Assembly (NCBI RefSeq): GCF_019925205.1
Contig: NC_083567.1
Coordinates: 25,916,001-25,980,000 of the forward strand
DNA length: 64,000 nt
Direction: 5' to 3'
Source: Metopolophium dirhodum
Taxonomy: Eukaryota; Arthropoda; Insecta; Hemiptera; Aphididae
Below, in pieces: positions 23,987 to 36,723 of the stretch (position 1 is the first letter of the stretch; each line of letters starts with the position of its first letter). Below the pieces are notes generated by a model. That model had not been told where the DNA came from. It ran no database searches and saw nothing but the letters and a program-made list of their open reading frames with translations. The position numbers were made by a program, and so were the translations under genes.

Positions 23987-26862
23987 GTGAGTAAATACAT
24001 ACGATAATAATATTATTATAGTACCTATATACCTGATCGAGAGATAAAGTGACCAATCACGTGGACCTTCGAGGTTTGAGAGTGCACATGAATCAACAGG
24101 ACTCACTCTTATTAACGACTAAAATTTTAACAACGTCATAACTATATTACTATATTATTATAATATTTTCTATGTGCTCGTGCCGGTCGTCTTCGCGGGT
24201 TTGATTGTCTGGGCACAAAGGAATTCGTTTCTTTGCGATATCTCCGTTCATCCGACCGTGTCTTATCGTTTCTTTTCCCCCTCTTCGGGCCGATTCATTA
24301 ATCAGTTGGACGACGTGCCGTGTGACGCCTACATGCATATATATCACGATAATTGATGTCTTTTCGAAATCGTTAAGTTCCGAAAATCATTGTATTTAGG
24401 TTCTGTGAGTAACGGAGACGACCGTACTACTAATTGGTATTATTATATCTGTCATATTATATCAATGGAAAGTGTTATGTGCTCGGTTATTATCATAGCC
24501 AGCCAAAGAATGTTACATTTTAATCTACGAAAACTCCAAAAAATGCTAATTGCTAACGTCGCGGTCGGTTCAATTAAGTATGGTTCAAATTTATTATAAT
24601 ATAATAGGTACATTAAAAAAAAAATCGTCTGTCCGGTTTTATCGCAATGTTGCGCGCATAACATTGGTTTATAGTCAATCTCCATCGGTGGCCGTTGCCA
24701 CTACCACCGTATTATTAATATAACGTTGACAAAACCGTTTGTGTATGTGTAGTATATAAATATATATTATATATTGTATATACTTTTGGTTTAAAACTAT
24801 AGTAAGTATTATAGACAACTGCACTTATAATAATGTACTACGATTATGGTTTAAGCCCGGACCGGGGGACTTAAAAAGAAAAAGAGGGAACGTTTTCTGG
24901 ATACGGACTCGACGAGGCAGAAGTAAAAGTATCGGTAATACGCGTCTGCAGTGAACTTAGTGTGACAGAGACGAATACGCGGTATACTGCAGTATAAAGC
25001 TTTCGAGTAACTATTTAATTGCGGATCGGGAAATCGCTAATAGTGTGTAAAATGGGAATCAATGAAAATGTTTCGCATGAATGCCTGTTCCATATCGAAT
25101 TTATCTTGGTACCGTTACATTTACAAGTAAATTTATATGTAACTTTAAACACAATCGACAGAAGTTTTTAAAACCATTGTGATAGAGTCACTATACGTAT
25201 ATACGTGTCCAATTATGAATTAATAATAATTATTTTTCGTGGTAATTATTAATGCACCAAATTTGACAATATTTCGAAGAAACAATAATATTGATAGATT
25301 ATAAATATAAATATTATATAATATTCTAATAAAGTAATACGTATAATAATTATTTAAAAGTCAAAATTGTACAATAATAATAAATAATAATTAATAGAGA
25401 GTAAGTAGGTACATGTATGGAATATAATATATTATTTTATCATATAAACAAAAACCAAAATGTGTTTGTCTCTTATCTGGTAAGATTTAAATCAAGTTAA
25501 ACTATTATTCCTCAACCCTAGAACCCTACACATTTTCAATTAATCAATTTACTCACCGTGTTTGGTCTTATTCTACTGTAAGACTTCATTAAAAAATAAC
25601 TTTTTAACAGTATAGCAGTTTGCTTGCAAATATGACAATTTATTATATATTTATATGACATTCGATCTAGATTAGGTGCCTAAATGGGATTTTGAATGAC
25701 ACTGTATGTTTCTTTCTCTGATCGTATGTATAGATTATAGAGCCACAATTGAAAAAATATTTTTTAGTGATGAGAAAATAAATTACTAAATAATCTTTTA
25801 ACTCTATTGTATATTATTAAAAATGAAAAAAAAAACTAGTAATTATAAATATTATATGAAAAATCAGAATTATTTAAAAAAAACAAGCTGAAAGATATTT
25901 TAAACCTAAGTTGATCTGGTGCTTCTCTATTCATTACAATTACGTGTTCCAAAAGGGTATAAAGTGGTTAAAAGGAGGCGTAGTCGAGATGTTTAAGCTC
26001 TTGACAACTTAATAAATGTCCTCGTAAAACTTGTTACGACCTTCTATCACTGTTCATCATTTTTTTTTTATCAATAAATTGTAATATTATATAAAAACTT
26101 CTATTTTTTGAATAATACTGTATTTTACGATGCTATTTTTGAGTTTATACTTTTATATTTAAGAAAACAATTTATCTAATGCTTTAAAATATGTATAATG
26201 AAACGAAATTTTAATTTTTCATGGAATGTATTTAACCCAAGATCTCATTACGATAGTTATCGCATTACGAGTTATTACATTTTAGGTATAAATAAAAACA
26301 AAAAAATTAAATATTATGACATAGTTTAATAACTGTTTACCCAACTTAATAAGCTTAAATGCATTATATTTTTAAACAACTATTATTATAAAATATATTA
26401 TATTTAATGAAACTTATTGGGTTAGGTACTATGAGAAAAATATAGTTATTGAAAATTTGAGAACATGTAATTGTTATCCTAAAACATTATTTGGCCATTA
26501 AATTAATTTGATTCAACAGATAACACAACTTAGATGCTTAAAGAAATTAAAACAGTTATATTAAATCATTTTCTATATTTGTTGACGAAAAAGTATGTAA
26601 CACAATGTCATAAACCACAATTCTATTACCACTTGTTGCTATAATATAGTCTAATACCTGAGCGTAAAACGCGTACTGCATAATATAAAGTTGTTCACTA
26701 TTCTTTCCTATTCTTGTAATAAAACCTATATAGGAATATACTTCTACCTTATAGTAAGATAACTTAATTTATCACTGATAACTGCCATTGTAAAATTTAT
26801 TTTAAGAATCTTATAATATTTAGAGGTACAATCTTTATACGTGTTAATATTATGTAAACACT
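23987..26862. other. Probable first-intron or intergenic sequence
   Basis: A GC-richer tract (24160-24330) and one at 24855-24980 (GCCCGGACCGGGGGACTT) lie near the island; both may be regulatory. The rest is AT-rich. No exon was recognised. A 52-bp sequence at 25861-25912 is repeated at 33890-33941. Confidence 0.4.
25861..25912 (+). repeat. 52-bp identical direct repeat, copy 1
   Basis: It begins AAATCAGAATTATTT and ends TTTTAAACCTAAGTT; identical to 33890-33941, and the flanks diverge within a few bases. Confidence 0.85.
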
Positions 26863-26870
26863 GTTTAACG
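26863..26870. repeat. Target-site duplication of the hAT-like element, left
   Basis: GTTTAACG, exact copy at 27516-27523. Confidence 0.8.
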
Positions 26871-27515
26871 CAGGGTTTGAAACCGATTGAAATAATTTCG
26901 GTTTCAGTTTCGATTTTGTATACTGGTTTTGAAATTTTACGATTTCGGTTTCAACTTAGCAATACCGGTATTAAGAAATTTCGGTTTCGGTTTCGGTTTT
27001 GAATACCGGTTTCTAAATTTTTCGGTTTCAACTTAGCAATACCGGTATTAAGAAATTTCAGTTTCGGTTTTGGTTTTGTATACCGGTTTCCAATTTTCTT
27101 TTGCGAATAATGAAATGGTTATCAACATTTTAATCATGATCTCAATTTTATTATGAGTATTAATTATGCGTATTAATGAAATTTACGTATTTAAGAACAT
27201 GTGAATTAAAAAAAAAAAAATAAAAAAATTCAATTTTTTCAGATTTCGGTTTTGAATTTAATACCGGTTTCCAATTTCTGACGGTTTTGATTTTGAATTT
27301 AATACTGATATCTAATTTTTTTCGGTTTTGGTTTTAATTTATAATACCGGTATCCAATTTTTTCCTGTTTCGGTTTTGACTTTAATACCGGTAGTATTAA
27401 AGTATTTTAATATCCATTTTTTTTCGGTTTCGTTTTTGATTACGGTTTCGGTTTCGGTTTTAAAACGGTTTATACCGGTTTTTGAAATCGGTTTTGAAAA
27501 CGGTTTCAAGCCCTG
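26871..27515. mobile_element. hAT-like non-autonomous element (MITE) with ACCGGT-rich interior
   Basis: 645 bp. The left end is CAGGGTTTGAAACCG and the right end, reversed, is CAGGGCTTGAAACCG (14 of 15 match). An exact 8-bp duplication GTTTAACG flanks it (26863-26870 and 27516-27523). An 8-bp TSD with CAGGG ends fits the hAT superfamily. The interior is degenerate TTTCGGTTT..AATACCGGT sequence with no transposase; two 39-bp units 77 bp apart (26943 and 27020) are nearly identical. An open frame across its right half is a by-product of the repeat. Confidence 0.8.
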
Positions 27516-27523
27516 GTTTAACG
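27516..27523. repeat. Target-site duplication of the hAT-like element, right
   Basis: GTTTAACG, exact copy of 26863-26870. Confidence 0.8.
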
Positions 27524-28701
27524 TATCTACCTATATAATTGTAGTTGTGTATAATATATTTATTTAACGGCCTGTGGGTACAAAGTACAAACTATGCTTA
27601 TAATTTCTAATAATATAATTAAAATACGATTCTCTATTATCAATTTATTGTTTTAAATAAATTAACATTATACTGGAAATTTACTTAATCAATCAAAACA
27701 TGAATAATTTAAGTATAATTACTGATCAGTTATTATTAACATTAGGTGGATATAATATGAAAATTAATTATATTTTTCAAATTAATCTCTTATGGCTTGT
27801 AAGTAATAAATGGAACAGTACACACATTTGACAATTTGTTTGAACTTAAAAGAAATTATAATAATTAATGTGAAAAAATTATTATTATCATACATTATTA
27901 TAGTCCTTTAGTGCAGTGTTAATTTTGATTGATTTTGTTATTAACTTAACTTAATGATATAACATTATTTTTTTTATTATCTAAATTCAAATCTGTTTTA
28001 ACTATTATGTTATATATTCGTATATTACTATGTTTGATTTATTTTTTTACAATAATTCGCTAAGAGGAATATTCCATTCTTACGGTTAAAGTAGAATGAA
28101 GGCACCTATACAACTATTAAAAAACTCCAAAAGTCCAAACAAATGTTTTTACTGTGAAAACCAATGATTCTTTTCGAAAAGTTGTTCTAATGATTTTTGT
28201 TTAGCTTTTATACCACGAAATATGGAAAGCGTAGAATTCTGACCAGAAATGTTCATATTTCGTCTCTTGGAATGTATGGTGTACGAATTTTACATATTTT
28301 ATTTCCGAAAGAAACTTCGGGTGACATTTAAACTTTAATGTGGTACACAATTTTATTATTTCCGTGAGTTAGACGCGTGTTCTAAACGAACTAATGCGAT
28401 AAATCAGAACAGCTGCTCTTTGACCCGTAAACACCAAATACTTACGAACCGAATATTTCGTATGCGTTTGTTTTCATGGTAGGGAGTGGAGAAGTTATGG
28501 GGGTGTAATTTAAAGCCAACGACTGTTTGTATCGCCCTGGAATTTCGCTTACCATTTAGATGTGTATGCCATTGCAAAGAGAGAGGACAGTCACACACGA
28601 ATAGCCTGGATAAACAATAGGGCCTGATATTTCTTTTTCTGGCTATTCACCCAATCTATTCTTCGGATTTCTCTTTTTTTCGACATTGTTTTACCATTTA
28701 G
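27524..28701. other. Non-coding stretch
   Basis: AT-rich to 28200, then more mixed. 28620-28700 is pyrimidine-rich and forms a good acceptor tract for the segment at 28702. Nothing else was recognised. Confidence 0.4.
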
Positions 28702-28754
28702 GAAGATATAGATGAGGGCATTTGGTCGTTTGGAGTGGTTCTTCTTGAAATCTG
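28702..28754 (+). CDS. Possible small exon with kinase subdomain IX-like motif
   Basis: A 53-bp segment is flanked by a pyrimidine tract with TTTAG and by GTGATAAA. In the frame that avoids stops it reads EDIDEGIWSFGVVLLEI, close to the (S/T)DVWSFGVLLWEI motif of protein kinases, especially tyrosine kinases. The conserved Asp before VW is Gly here, so it may be diverged, inactive or a lone relic. No other kinase exon was found nearby. It could belong to the gene starting at the CpG island, or be a coincidence. Confidence 0.35.
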
Positions 28755-31624
28755 GTGATAAAAAATAGCGATAAAATATTTATTGCCTACAGACGTTTGG
28801 TATTGGTGCGTTTGTATTTTCTGTAAACTTTCGTGTATGTAAAATTAAATGTTTTATTTAATACACATTACACATAATATAATGTTAAAATAGGTAATAT
28901 TGTTTATTTAATAAAAGTCAAAAGTAAGACGTCAACAAATTGTAATTTGTTATTTATAAAGTTTAAATTATTTTTTGATATTTATGAAATATTTTCAATA
29001 ATATACAATTCATATCATAATAATACACAAATATTTCAAGAATGATATTAAAAAATTTAAAATTGTGTATAAATAATTGATTTTTATTTAACGAGATGAG
29101 AGAAAAATTATTTTAAAGTACAATAATATTATGTTTTTTAGCTTACGTTAAATAATCTAAATTGTTATTATACATTTGTTAAAACTATAATAGTCTACAT
29201 TCATAAATGGCAATACTTTTTTTTAATTTGAACTTTATCAGTTTGTCATAACTCATAAATCATAATATTATATAAACTTATGATATCGGTACGATTAAAA
29301 CGGGTTTTTACAACATCCTGTGCTTTATATTTTTGACATTTGTTACAAAATAATATACAAACATGTTCAACTATAAAACTTTAATAATAGGTAAATTTTA
29401 ACAAATCTAAATAATTACCAAAAAGGTTTATGCTAAAATATTGAACGATTTTAATACATTTATGGAATAACAATAGGTTTAATTTTTAATATACAGTAAG
29501 TAACTACAAAGTAATCCATTTCCACAGAGTATTAAAAAAAAAAAATAAAAATGAATTAGACTTCCATACTATTGTGTACTATTAACATTATATTCCACAA
29601 GGAATAATATTTTATACATTTGGGTTTGTTAGATAATGGTAATATGATGGTTTGATAACTAAACTTTGATAGGTATATAAAAAAGTATTTATTTTTATGG
29701 AGTATTGTTTTTCAATAACTAAAATTAAATTTATGATATCGTAATCATGTAAAGAAATTAAGTAAAGAATATGTTTATTTTAAATAAAAATGTAATTTTC
29801 AACTTAAATATAGTACAGAAGTTAGTATATACCATTTATCACACTACGAATCAAATAAATAAATAGTTAAAACATAGATTAAAAAGGTTTTAATCAATTT
29901 GTTTTACTTTACAGAAAAAACAATACCTTAATTATGTTACTATTAGTAAGTGACGAGAATGTTAGAAATACATTTTAGTGTATTGCGTAACATAACAAAA
30001 ATATATTTATGGAATTTATGTGTTCATAATTTACTGTTAAGTAAACGTTTAATGAGAACATGCATTGTTAGAACATTCACTGTAGAATTACAATGATTTC
30101 TAATTATAATTTACTCGAGTAAGTTCTAATTTGAATGCCTCTAGAAATTTTTAGTTTGAATAGTTGTTCTAGTAGATGTTGAAGTTTACGTAAATGTATT
30201 TTTGATCAAACGTGTGCACCAACGACAGACATATTTATATAACATTAGATGTAAATTGTTTTGATAGTTTAGTTAGTAACTTCTGTATAACAATATAATT
30301 TAATAATTGTACGAGATAAATACTCAAACATTTTTTTAAAATCAAAAACATAAATATTTGCCGAGTAAATTGTAACTTGACTCTCCAAAACACCATGTTC
30401 TAGTGCTATATTAGAAATAAGTGAGATATTTTTAAATATTTATCAACGATCATTAAGCTCAAACAGACGTTTTTAATAAGCTGTGTTTTCTTTGTTATGT
30501 TAGGTTTGTATAACCGTATATTTTGTATATTATATTATTATTGCAATTTTTTATTTCATTAAAAACTTTAAATATTCTTACAACAAATTATCATTCCAGC
30601 ACAAGTTAAACTTATTATAAATAACCAAAATGGGTTATGCAATTTGGTTATAATTGTTTCAGGTTTTTTATACCAAAATACGATTTAAATACATGGTTTT
30701 GGCAGACAGTCATATAACCTGTCACAAAAGATTTTGAAATATGATATAGTCAAGAGCTATGTAAGGGAGAGAGTTATTTTCTTCGTGTTTATTCCCTTCG
30801 GGATTTCAAATGTAAAACTTCATAAGTCCTTCACATCCGCGTTGTACAAATTGTCTGTGATACATGCAAATTAGATTTACAATTATTTTTTATATATTTT
30901 TAATTTAAATTTGATTTGTATGTAGATTTTAAAATCTGGGTCTTTCGTTTTTTAAACTACATTCATGAGTTTAGTGGTAAAAAAAATGGTATCTTTGTTC
31001 TTAACAACTTATTTAATTTTAATTTTGTGCTTATTTCGTTGTTTAAACGAAGAATATTTTATACATTTTTCATTTAGCTGTAATAACAAAAGATATTCCA
31101 TATTTTTCTTAAACATTTAAATAACTAACAATATTATGAAATAAAATACTTTATTTGTATATTTTTTGTTAACATTTTTAATAAAAATGTCTGTAAAACA
31201 TAATGTTGAAAGTATCTACCAAAACAAAATATTATTTTTCACATGGCCAACTTGAATACTTTTTTATGATTTGTATTAAACAATTAAATAGTTTCTTTGT
31301 CTAAATTCAACATTACTTCATACATTTTATTAGTAAGTTATTGAATTGTATAAGGCGATGAATTATGTATTATATTTTGAGTTATCAAAGGCCATTTAGT
31401 TTAACTTGATAAGAAAATGTAATCTAACAGTTGTTAAAAATTACACCGTGTGGTTGAATTATCGATAAGGTAAATGTTCCAGGCAAAAGCATGTCTCCAC
31501 TTGCCAAGTTTTTCCCTCATAAACATATATCTTCCTTAAACTAATATGTGTTTTGTAGGGTGCAAAATACAGATCATGGAAAAGATTTAATATTATTTTT
31601 ATTCTGTTTTTGTTTGTTTGTTAG
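28755..31624. other. Non-coding AT-rich stretch
   Basis: No exon, RNA gene or repeat with clear borders was recognised. Confidence 0.5.
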
Positions 31625-31728
31625 GGAATGTCGTTTTTATTCTTTACAAATGAAAAAACCGTGTGAAAATGCCAATAAAAGTCTAACGGCTCGTTGCACA
31701 TATTCATTGTATAAACTAAACAATAATG
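31625..31728 (+). CDS. Possible Cys-containing exon, unidentified
   Basis: A strong acceptor (T-rich tract ending TTTGTTAG) precedes it and GTAAGG follows AACAATAAT. The one open frame reads ECRFYSLQMKKPCENANK then SLTARCTYSLYKLNNN. No family was recognised. It may be a chance frame. Confidence 0.2.
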
Positions 31729-33889
31729 TAAGGTTATGTCAGCATTTTAAACTCTAAAGTGTTTTTCAAGAAAAGTTTTGTTTTTATATCTCAATATTAG
31801 GTATGGAGGTAAATGAACACTATACAATGTAAATGCATGAGATTTCAGTTAAGAATTGTCAAAAATAATAATTTACTTTAAAAACTAATTCAAATATACA
31901 AGATTATGAAAATATTAATTATAATAATCAAACTTAAGGTACATTGAATATTATCATGGTTTAGATTATTTATTATTTATTATATTTTAGTTAAGTTTTA
32001 TTAAAATAGCTAAGAATTTTATATTTTTCACGTAAAAAACATGAAATCATATCTATAAATATGTATAAATCAAGAAGTAAGAATTAATATAAGTATATTA
32101 TTAGATTATATTATTATAATTTATAGAAATACGATAACAGTAGGTTAGGTTAGGTTACTAACAAATAATAATTGTAAAATGTAACATTAGGTAGGTATAA
32201 CAGTCGTGTTATTAACAGAGTTATGTAAAATAATAAACATTACTATATAAATATATTTATGTAAAATTAAATTGTTTGTGACATAATCACTGTTACTTAA
32301 TACAATCACAGTTGAAATATATGTTATTTCTTATTTTTATAATCATATATTTTCAAACAAATATGACAAAATTATGTCTATACCTATATTATGTTAAAAT
32401 AAATATATCCCTTTAATACCTACTTACTACCATGATAATTGATAGTTATGCATTTATAAATTTAATTTTATACAAAAAGTTATATCAATTGACATAAATG
32501 GAAAAATTATGTTTATGGAAAATACATTTGAATAAATGTAGAATAACATGATGAGTTATCTGTATAATAATATATTTTTAACTTTATATTATAATACAAA
32601 GTTATAAAATTGAAAAAGCGGTTTACAGAATTACGTAACTTATAACGAGTTGATATGTAAACTAATATATCCAAACTTTAGGTAAAACTTTTGATTCGTT
32701 TAATCTTAAAAGTAATCTATATGTTTATGGCCGTACCTATATTTCCGTAGTCGTCGCGTTAGTTGTATAGAGCGGTCCGTGAGGATAAATTCGATTTTGA
32801 AACGTCCACCTCGTGTGGATAGTGTAAGGCTATTATTTTCGACAAGAAAAAGTTGGCCTCGTTGTCACCACCGTCCACATTTATTTCATTTCAGCCTTCG
32901 ACCTTTTATCGAGTAATAGGAAAACCGATGATAGGAGGAATGGATCGGACAGGAGTATGAGGAAAAAAGTTTTGCCATTATGACCCGGTGGCTATGGCAG
33001 TAAAAGATAAACCGATATTAATTTTTATTTACCGCCTGTGCTAGGAAATTCTGATAACTATCCGTTGAAACGACAATGAAAGCGTCACTGTACAGAATTT
33101 TATAATAATTTGTGTGTTTGGACGAGGTTATTTTGTTATGTTGTTGATACATTAAAGATAATTAAATAATTAATACATTATTTAAAAATTGAAACAATAC
33201 CAGCATGATTTTAATTTATTTCCACTATTGACTCCCATATTTGTCTGAATACAATGTTTAAAACGTATAGCAGTTAAGTAAATTATTTACTATTCATTGT
33301 AGCATAAAAAAATACGATTTAAAACGACGAAATGCAATTATGTAATTTAAAACTTACTAAAATATTAATAATATTTTGTTTTAATAAATTGAACAGCAAC
33401 CATATATATTACATAGTACGTCATTTTTTGAAATATAAAAAAAACCTAATATGGTAATTGGATGTTTCTTGCTTATTTTAAAAAAATAAAGAAAGTAGGA
33501 ATTTGATATAAACATTTATTAAAACTATATTGTTTATTGGTTCTTTAAACAAGTGTTGAATATATAATTGTTGACTGACTTTATGATTTCTTAGAATTTA
33601 ATCATTTTTACTTACTCATAAATGTACCTATATTTCTTAGTATTTGACGAACAACATTATGAACGTATATTAACGTATATTATTCTTCCCATGAATTTCA
33701 AATTTATTTTGAGTAGGATATTTATAAAAATTTTCTTGTCAATTATTGTAGTCTGTACGGTATAAATGTATTAAAATCAAATCAATCTTCAAATGAATAC
33801 AAATTTTATTTAGGAATATTTATAAAATTTAGAAATTTGTTGTACAAATTGTTATAAACTCCATACTAAATGTCTAAATATATGGTTGT
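31729..33889. other. Non-coding stretch with a telomere-like motif and a GC-richer patch
   Basis: TAGGTTAGGTTAGGTTA lies at 32141-32157 (about three TTAGG units). 32735-33070 is clearly less AT-rich (GTCGTCGCGTTAG, CCGTCCAC, GACCCGGTGGC) and could be regulatory or an unrecognised exon; no frame stands out. Confidence 0.4.
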
Positions 33890-33941
33890 AAATCAGAATT
33901 ATTTAAAAAAAACAAGCTGAAAGATATTTTAAACCTAAGTT
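33890..33941 (+). repeat. 52-bp identical direct repeat, copy 2
   Basis: Identical to 25861-25912, same orientation. Confidence 0.85.
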
Positions 33942-35355
33942 TCTCTGGAACTTCATATGTTTTTGATTATTATTAAAGCCATACAAAACAAATGCTGATG
34001 ATTGGTAAAAACTACTAAATACATTTGTCCTAATTATTAACTATGCAAAAATACCTTTATACACTATAGTATAGAAAATATGCTAATACAATCATATATG
34101 AATAACAGTATACATTTTTCAAATATGTAGTTAATTCTAACTAAGTCATATTTAGTATACGGATCAATATCGTAATAATTTATTTAGCACGTTATTTAAT
34201 TTCCGGTGACCTTATAACTATTGTATTTGGATGACATATAAATAATAAAAAAGTGTCAATTTTATATTTTAACATAATATATGGGTACTTAAAATTTAGC
34301 TTTTACTAAGACTGAGGTATAAAATATTTATATAACACATTAATCCATTCCTAGCCATGCATGATTATAAAATAAACTTACTTAAAACAAGAAGGTTGAA
34401 AATAAATTCTTTGCCTGATACCATTTTAAACATTTTAAACTTTAAGAAGAAAATTATTTTATTTTACGTCTACATTATTATCTTTATATTTTGTTTTTGG
34501 TATTTCAACAACTTTTATGCGCGATAAAATAGTAATGAATTTTTTTTTGAATAGAAGTTTGATGAATCTTAGATAATAGTTTATAAATTATATAATTAAT
34601 AGTCTAGATGAACATTCTCAAACAATAATAATTTATTTGTTCTAAACTGTAGTTTATCAAAATTTGGTTATAAAAGTTTTGTTGACCTTAATTATACTGC
34701 TTAAATTATCTTATACTTTATTAATTTTCAATAAAATGCAGTCATCGAGTACTGGATACAATTCCAATAGTTATTTTTATTAAAAATACGAATAGATTAC
34801 TAATATGTAATTCTATGTCAAATTTAAATTCATTATTTATAATTACACATTTAACTTAAGTTTATTGATTTTGCACTTGTACTTTATTAAAACCAAAATA
34901 TAATATCAGTGTCGTATTATTCTTTACTTAAAAATACATTAAACACGGTTGTTTAAGTACAATGTAAGTGAGAGTTGGACTTAAAAAGATTAACACAAAC
35001 ATATTATGTGTTTGTAGGTAGTGAAAATAAAATGATGTAATAGCATACATTTATTTAATATTATGCGGACATGCGGTTAAACATTATTTCATTACTTCAC
35101 ATAAAACTTTGTGTTAATAATACATTTTGGTAGAATTAAACTAAGGATAGTTAATTAATAATGTCAAGGTAGGTACTTATATTATATAGACGTGACAACA
35201 TAAATGTGTATATCACATATCAATGTAGTACCTATTATATTTGAAAGTGGTTGAAAAAATTTAAATATTTAAACTTTAAACGCTAGTTTTAATACAAAAT
35301 TGTTATTGAGAAATTATTTAAATGTTTATTCCTCTACTAATAAAATATTCTGAAT
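33942..35355. other. Non-coding AT-rich stretch
   Basis: Nothing recognised. Confidence 0.5.
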
Positions 35356-35367
35356 TATTACAGAATT
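35356..35367. repeat. Target-site duplication of the SINE, left
   Basis: TATTACAGAATT, exact copy at 35607-35618. Confidence 0.85.
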
Positions 35368-35606
35368 TTTTTTTTTTTTTTTTATTGGTAACCCGCGGCA
35401 ACATAGACCATTGGGTGTGGGGGAGGGCACTGTAGGTTTTTAAATTGGGTAGGTTGGTACACGTGTGTGTTGTGTTTTGGCAGAATTTATAATGGGGCAC
35501 CCGTAGGTTTCTGCAGTGCCCCAGGTGGGGGGGGAATGGCGGCACTTGTTCTCCGGACACCATGACTTGCCCGAAGATAAAGTCCGCTCGGCCACTCCGT
35601 CCCCCC
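35368..35606 (-). mobile_element. tRNA-derived SINE, copy lacking the B-box region
   Basis: Read on the minus strand it starts GGGGGGACGGAGTGGCCGAGCGGA, continues CTTCGGGCAAGTCATGGTG, and ends GTTGCCGCGGGTTACCAATA plus poly(A) (a T-run on the plus strand). It matches the SINE at 51079 throughout, but about 60 bp covering the tRNA anticodon side and B box are missing. An exact 12-bp duplication TATTACAGAATT flanks it (35356-35367 and 35607-35618). Confidence 0.85.
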
Positions 35607-35618
35607 TATTACAGAATT
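35607..35618. repeat. Target-site duplication of the SINE, right
   Basis: TATTACAGAATT, exact copy of 35356-35367. Confidence 0.85.
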
Positions 35619-36723
35619 AAATTCTAGGGTAGGTATATACTATAATATTATGTCATATTATGTAAGTACAAAAATCTACTTGAAAAGTTAAAAACACAAT
35701 ACCACTAAGATAAATACTATACAACCGGGTTTTTTTAAAATTCTTTTTCTTTTATTTTTAAGAAAATCGTTTTTCTTATTTTTTGGTCATGACCAATGCA
35801 TTGGTTTTTTTTTGCTATGATAAATTGCAGATTAATTAGGTATTACAAACGTTACTAACGTGCACACATTGTACACGAGTTCGGCAACGCTATAAAGTTT
35901 ACTTTTTGTCAAATGGCTGAAATAAAAAAAGGTTCAAACAAACCATTTTGTTTGTGGGGAGATACAATATATTGTTTAATATTTAAATCAATTCTTTTAA
36001 ATCCAAAACAAATGTTTTCTGATGTGCAATACAATAAAATCACATTGATAAACTGAACGTATTAAATAATATTAATATATATTGTATAATATTTAGAATC
36101 GATTGTTTGCTTAATATCGTTTGTGGAAAGTCTTTGCGGTATTATTCTTCGATACATTCATTGTGTACATTTTGAAACTGCCAATTCATCGTGTAATTGA
36201 GTTTATTTTAAACATGATATTATAATCATATTCAGTTCTTGTAATGCATAATAAGACTACAAATCACGGAGGAAAGCAGAAAAATTATTTATCCAGATGA
36301 ACGATAGTGGTGAATATTTGTATGATGATTTACAATGCAGGATTCATGACCCAGAACGTTGCGTCTTATGAATTACCTACCCCCAACAATACACGTAGGC
36401 AGAATTCGAATCAGTAAACAGATATTCCAGTTATTACATAAGATACTGACGAGCTCGGGAATGGAATACTTTTATATAAGGGATTTTGTTTTTTTGAACA
36501 AGTTGATTTGCATACATTCGCGGTGTTTATTAGTATTCAAAACACGTTTGTTTGCTGTTGTGCGTTTTTCATATTATTTTATCACTGAATATGTGTTTTA
36601 TTACACTTAAATATTTCTCGATAAAAAATAATTGTTTTTAATTTGAGTACTAAATAGTATTATGGTCATAACATGAAATATATACATTAGCGTACCTATT
36701 ATAGGTTATAGTATAATATATTA
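35619..36723. other. Non-coding stretch
   Basis: AT-rich; the 36240-36580 part is a little more balanced and has a short open frame without motif. No gene is supported. Confidence 0.45.

Noticed and set aside
27328..27567. 79-codon frame
   Set aside because: It runs across the ACCGGT-rich interior and end of the hAT-like element.
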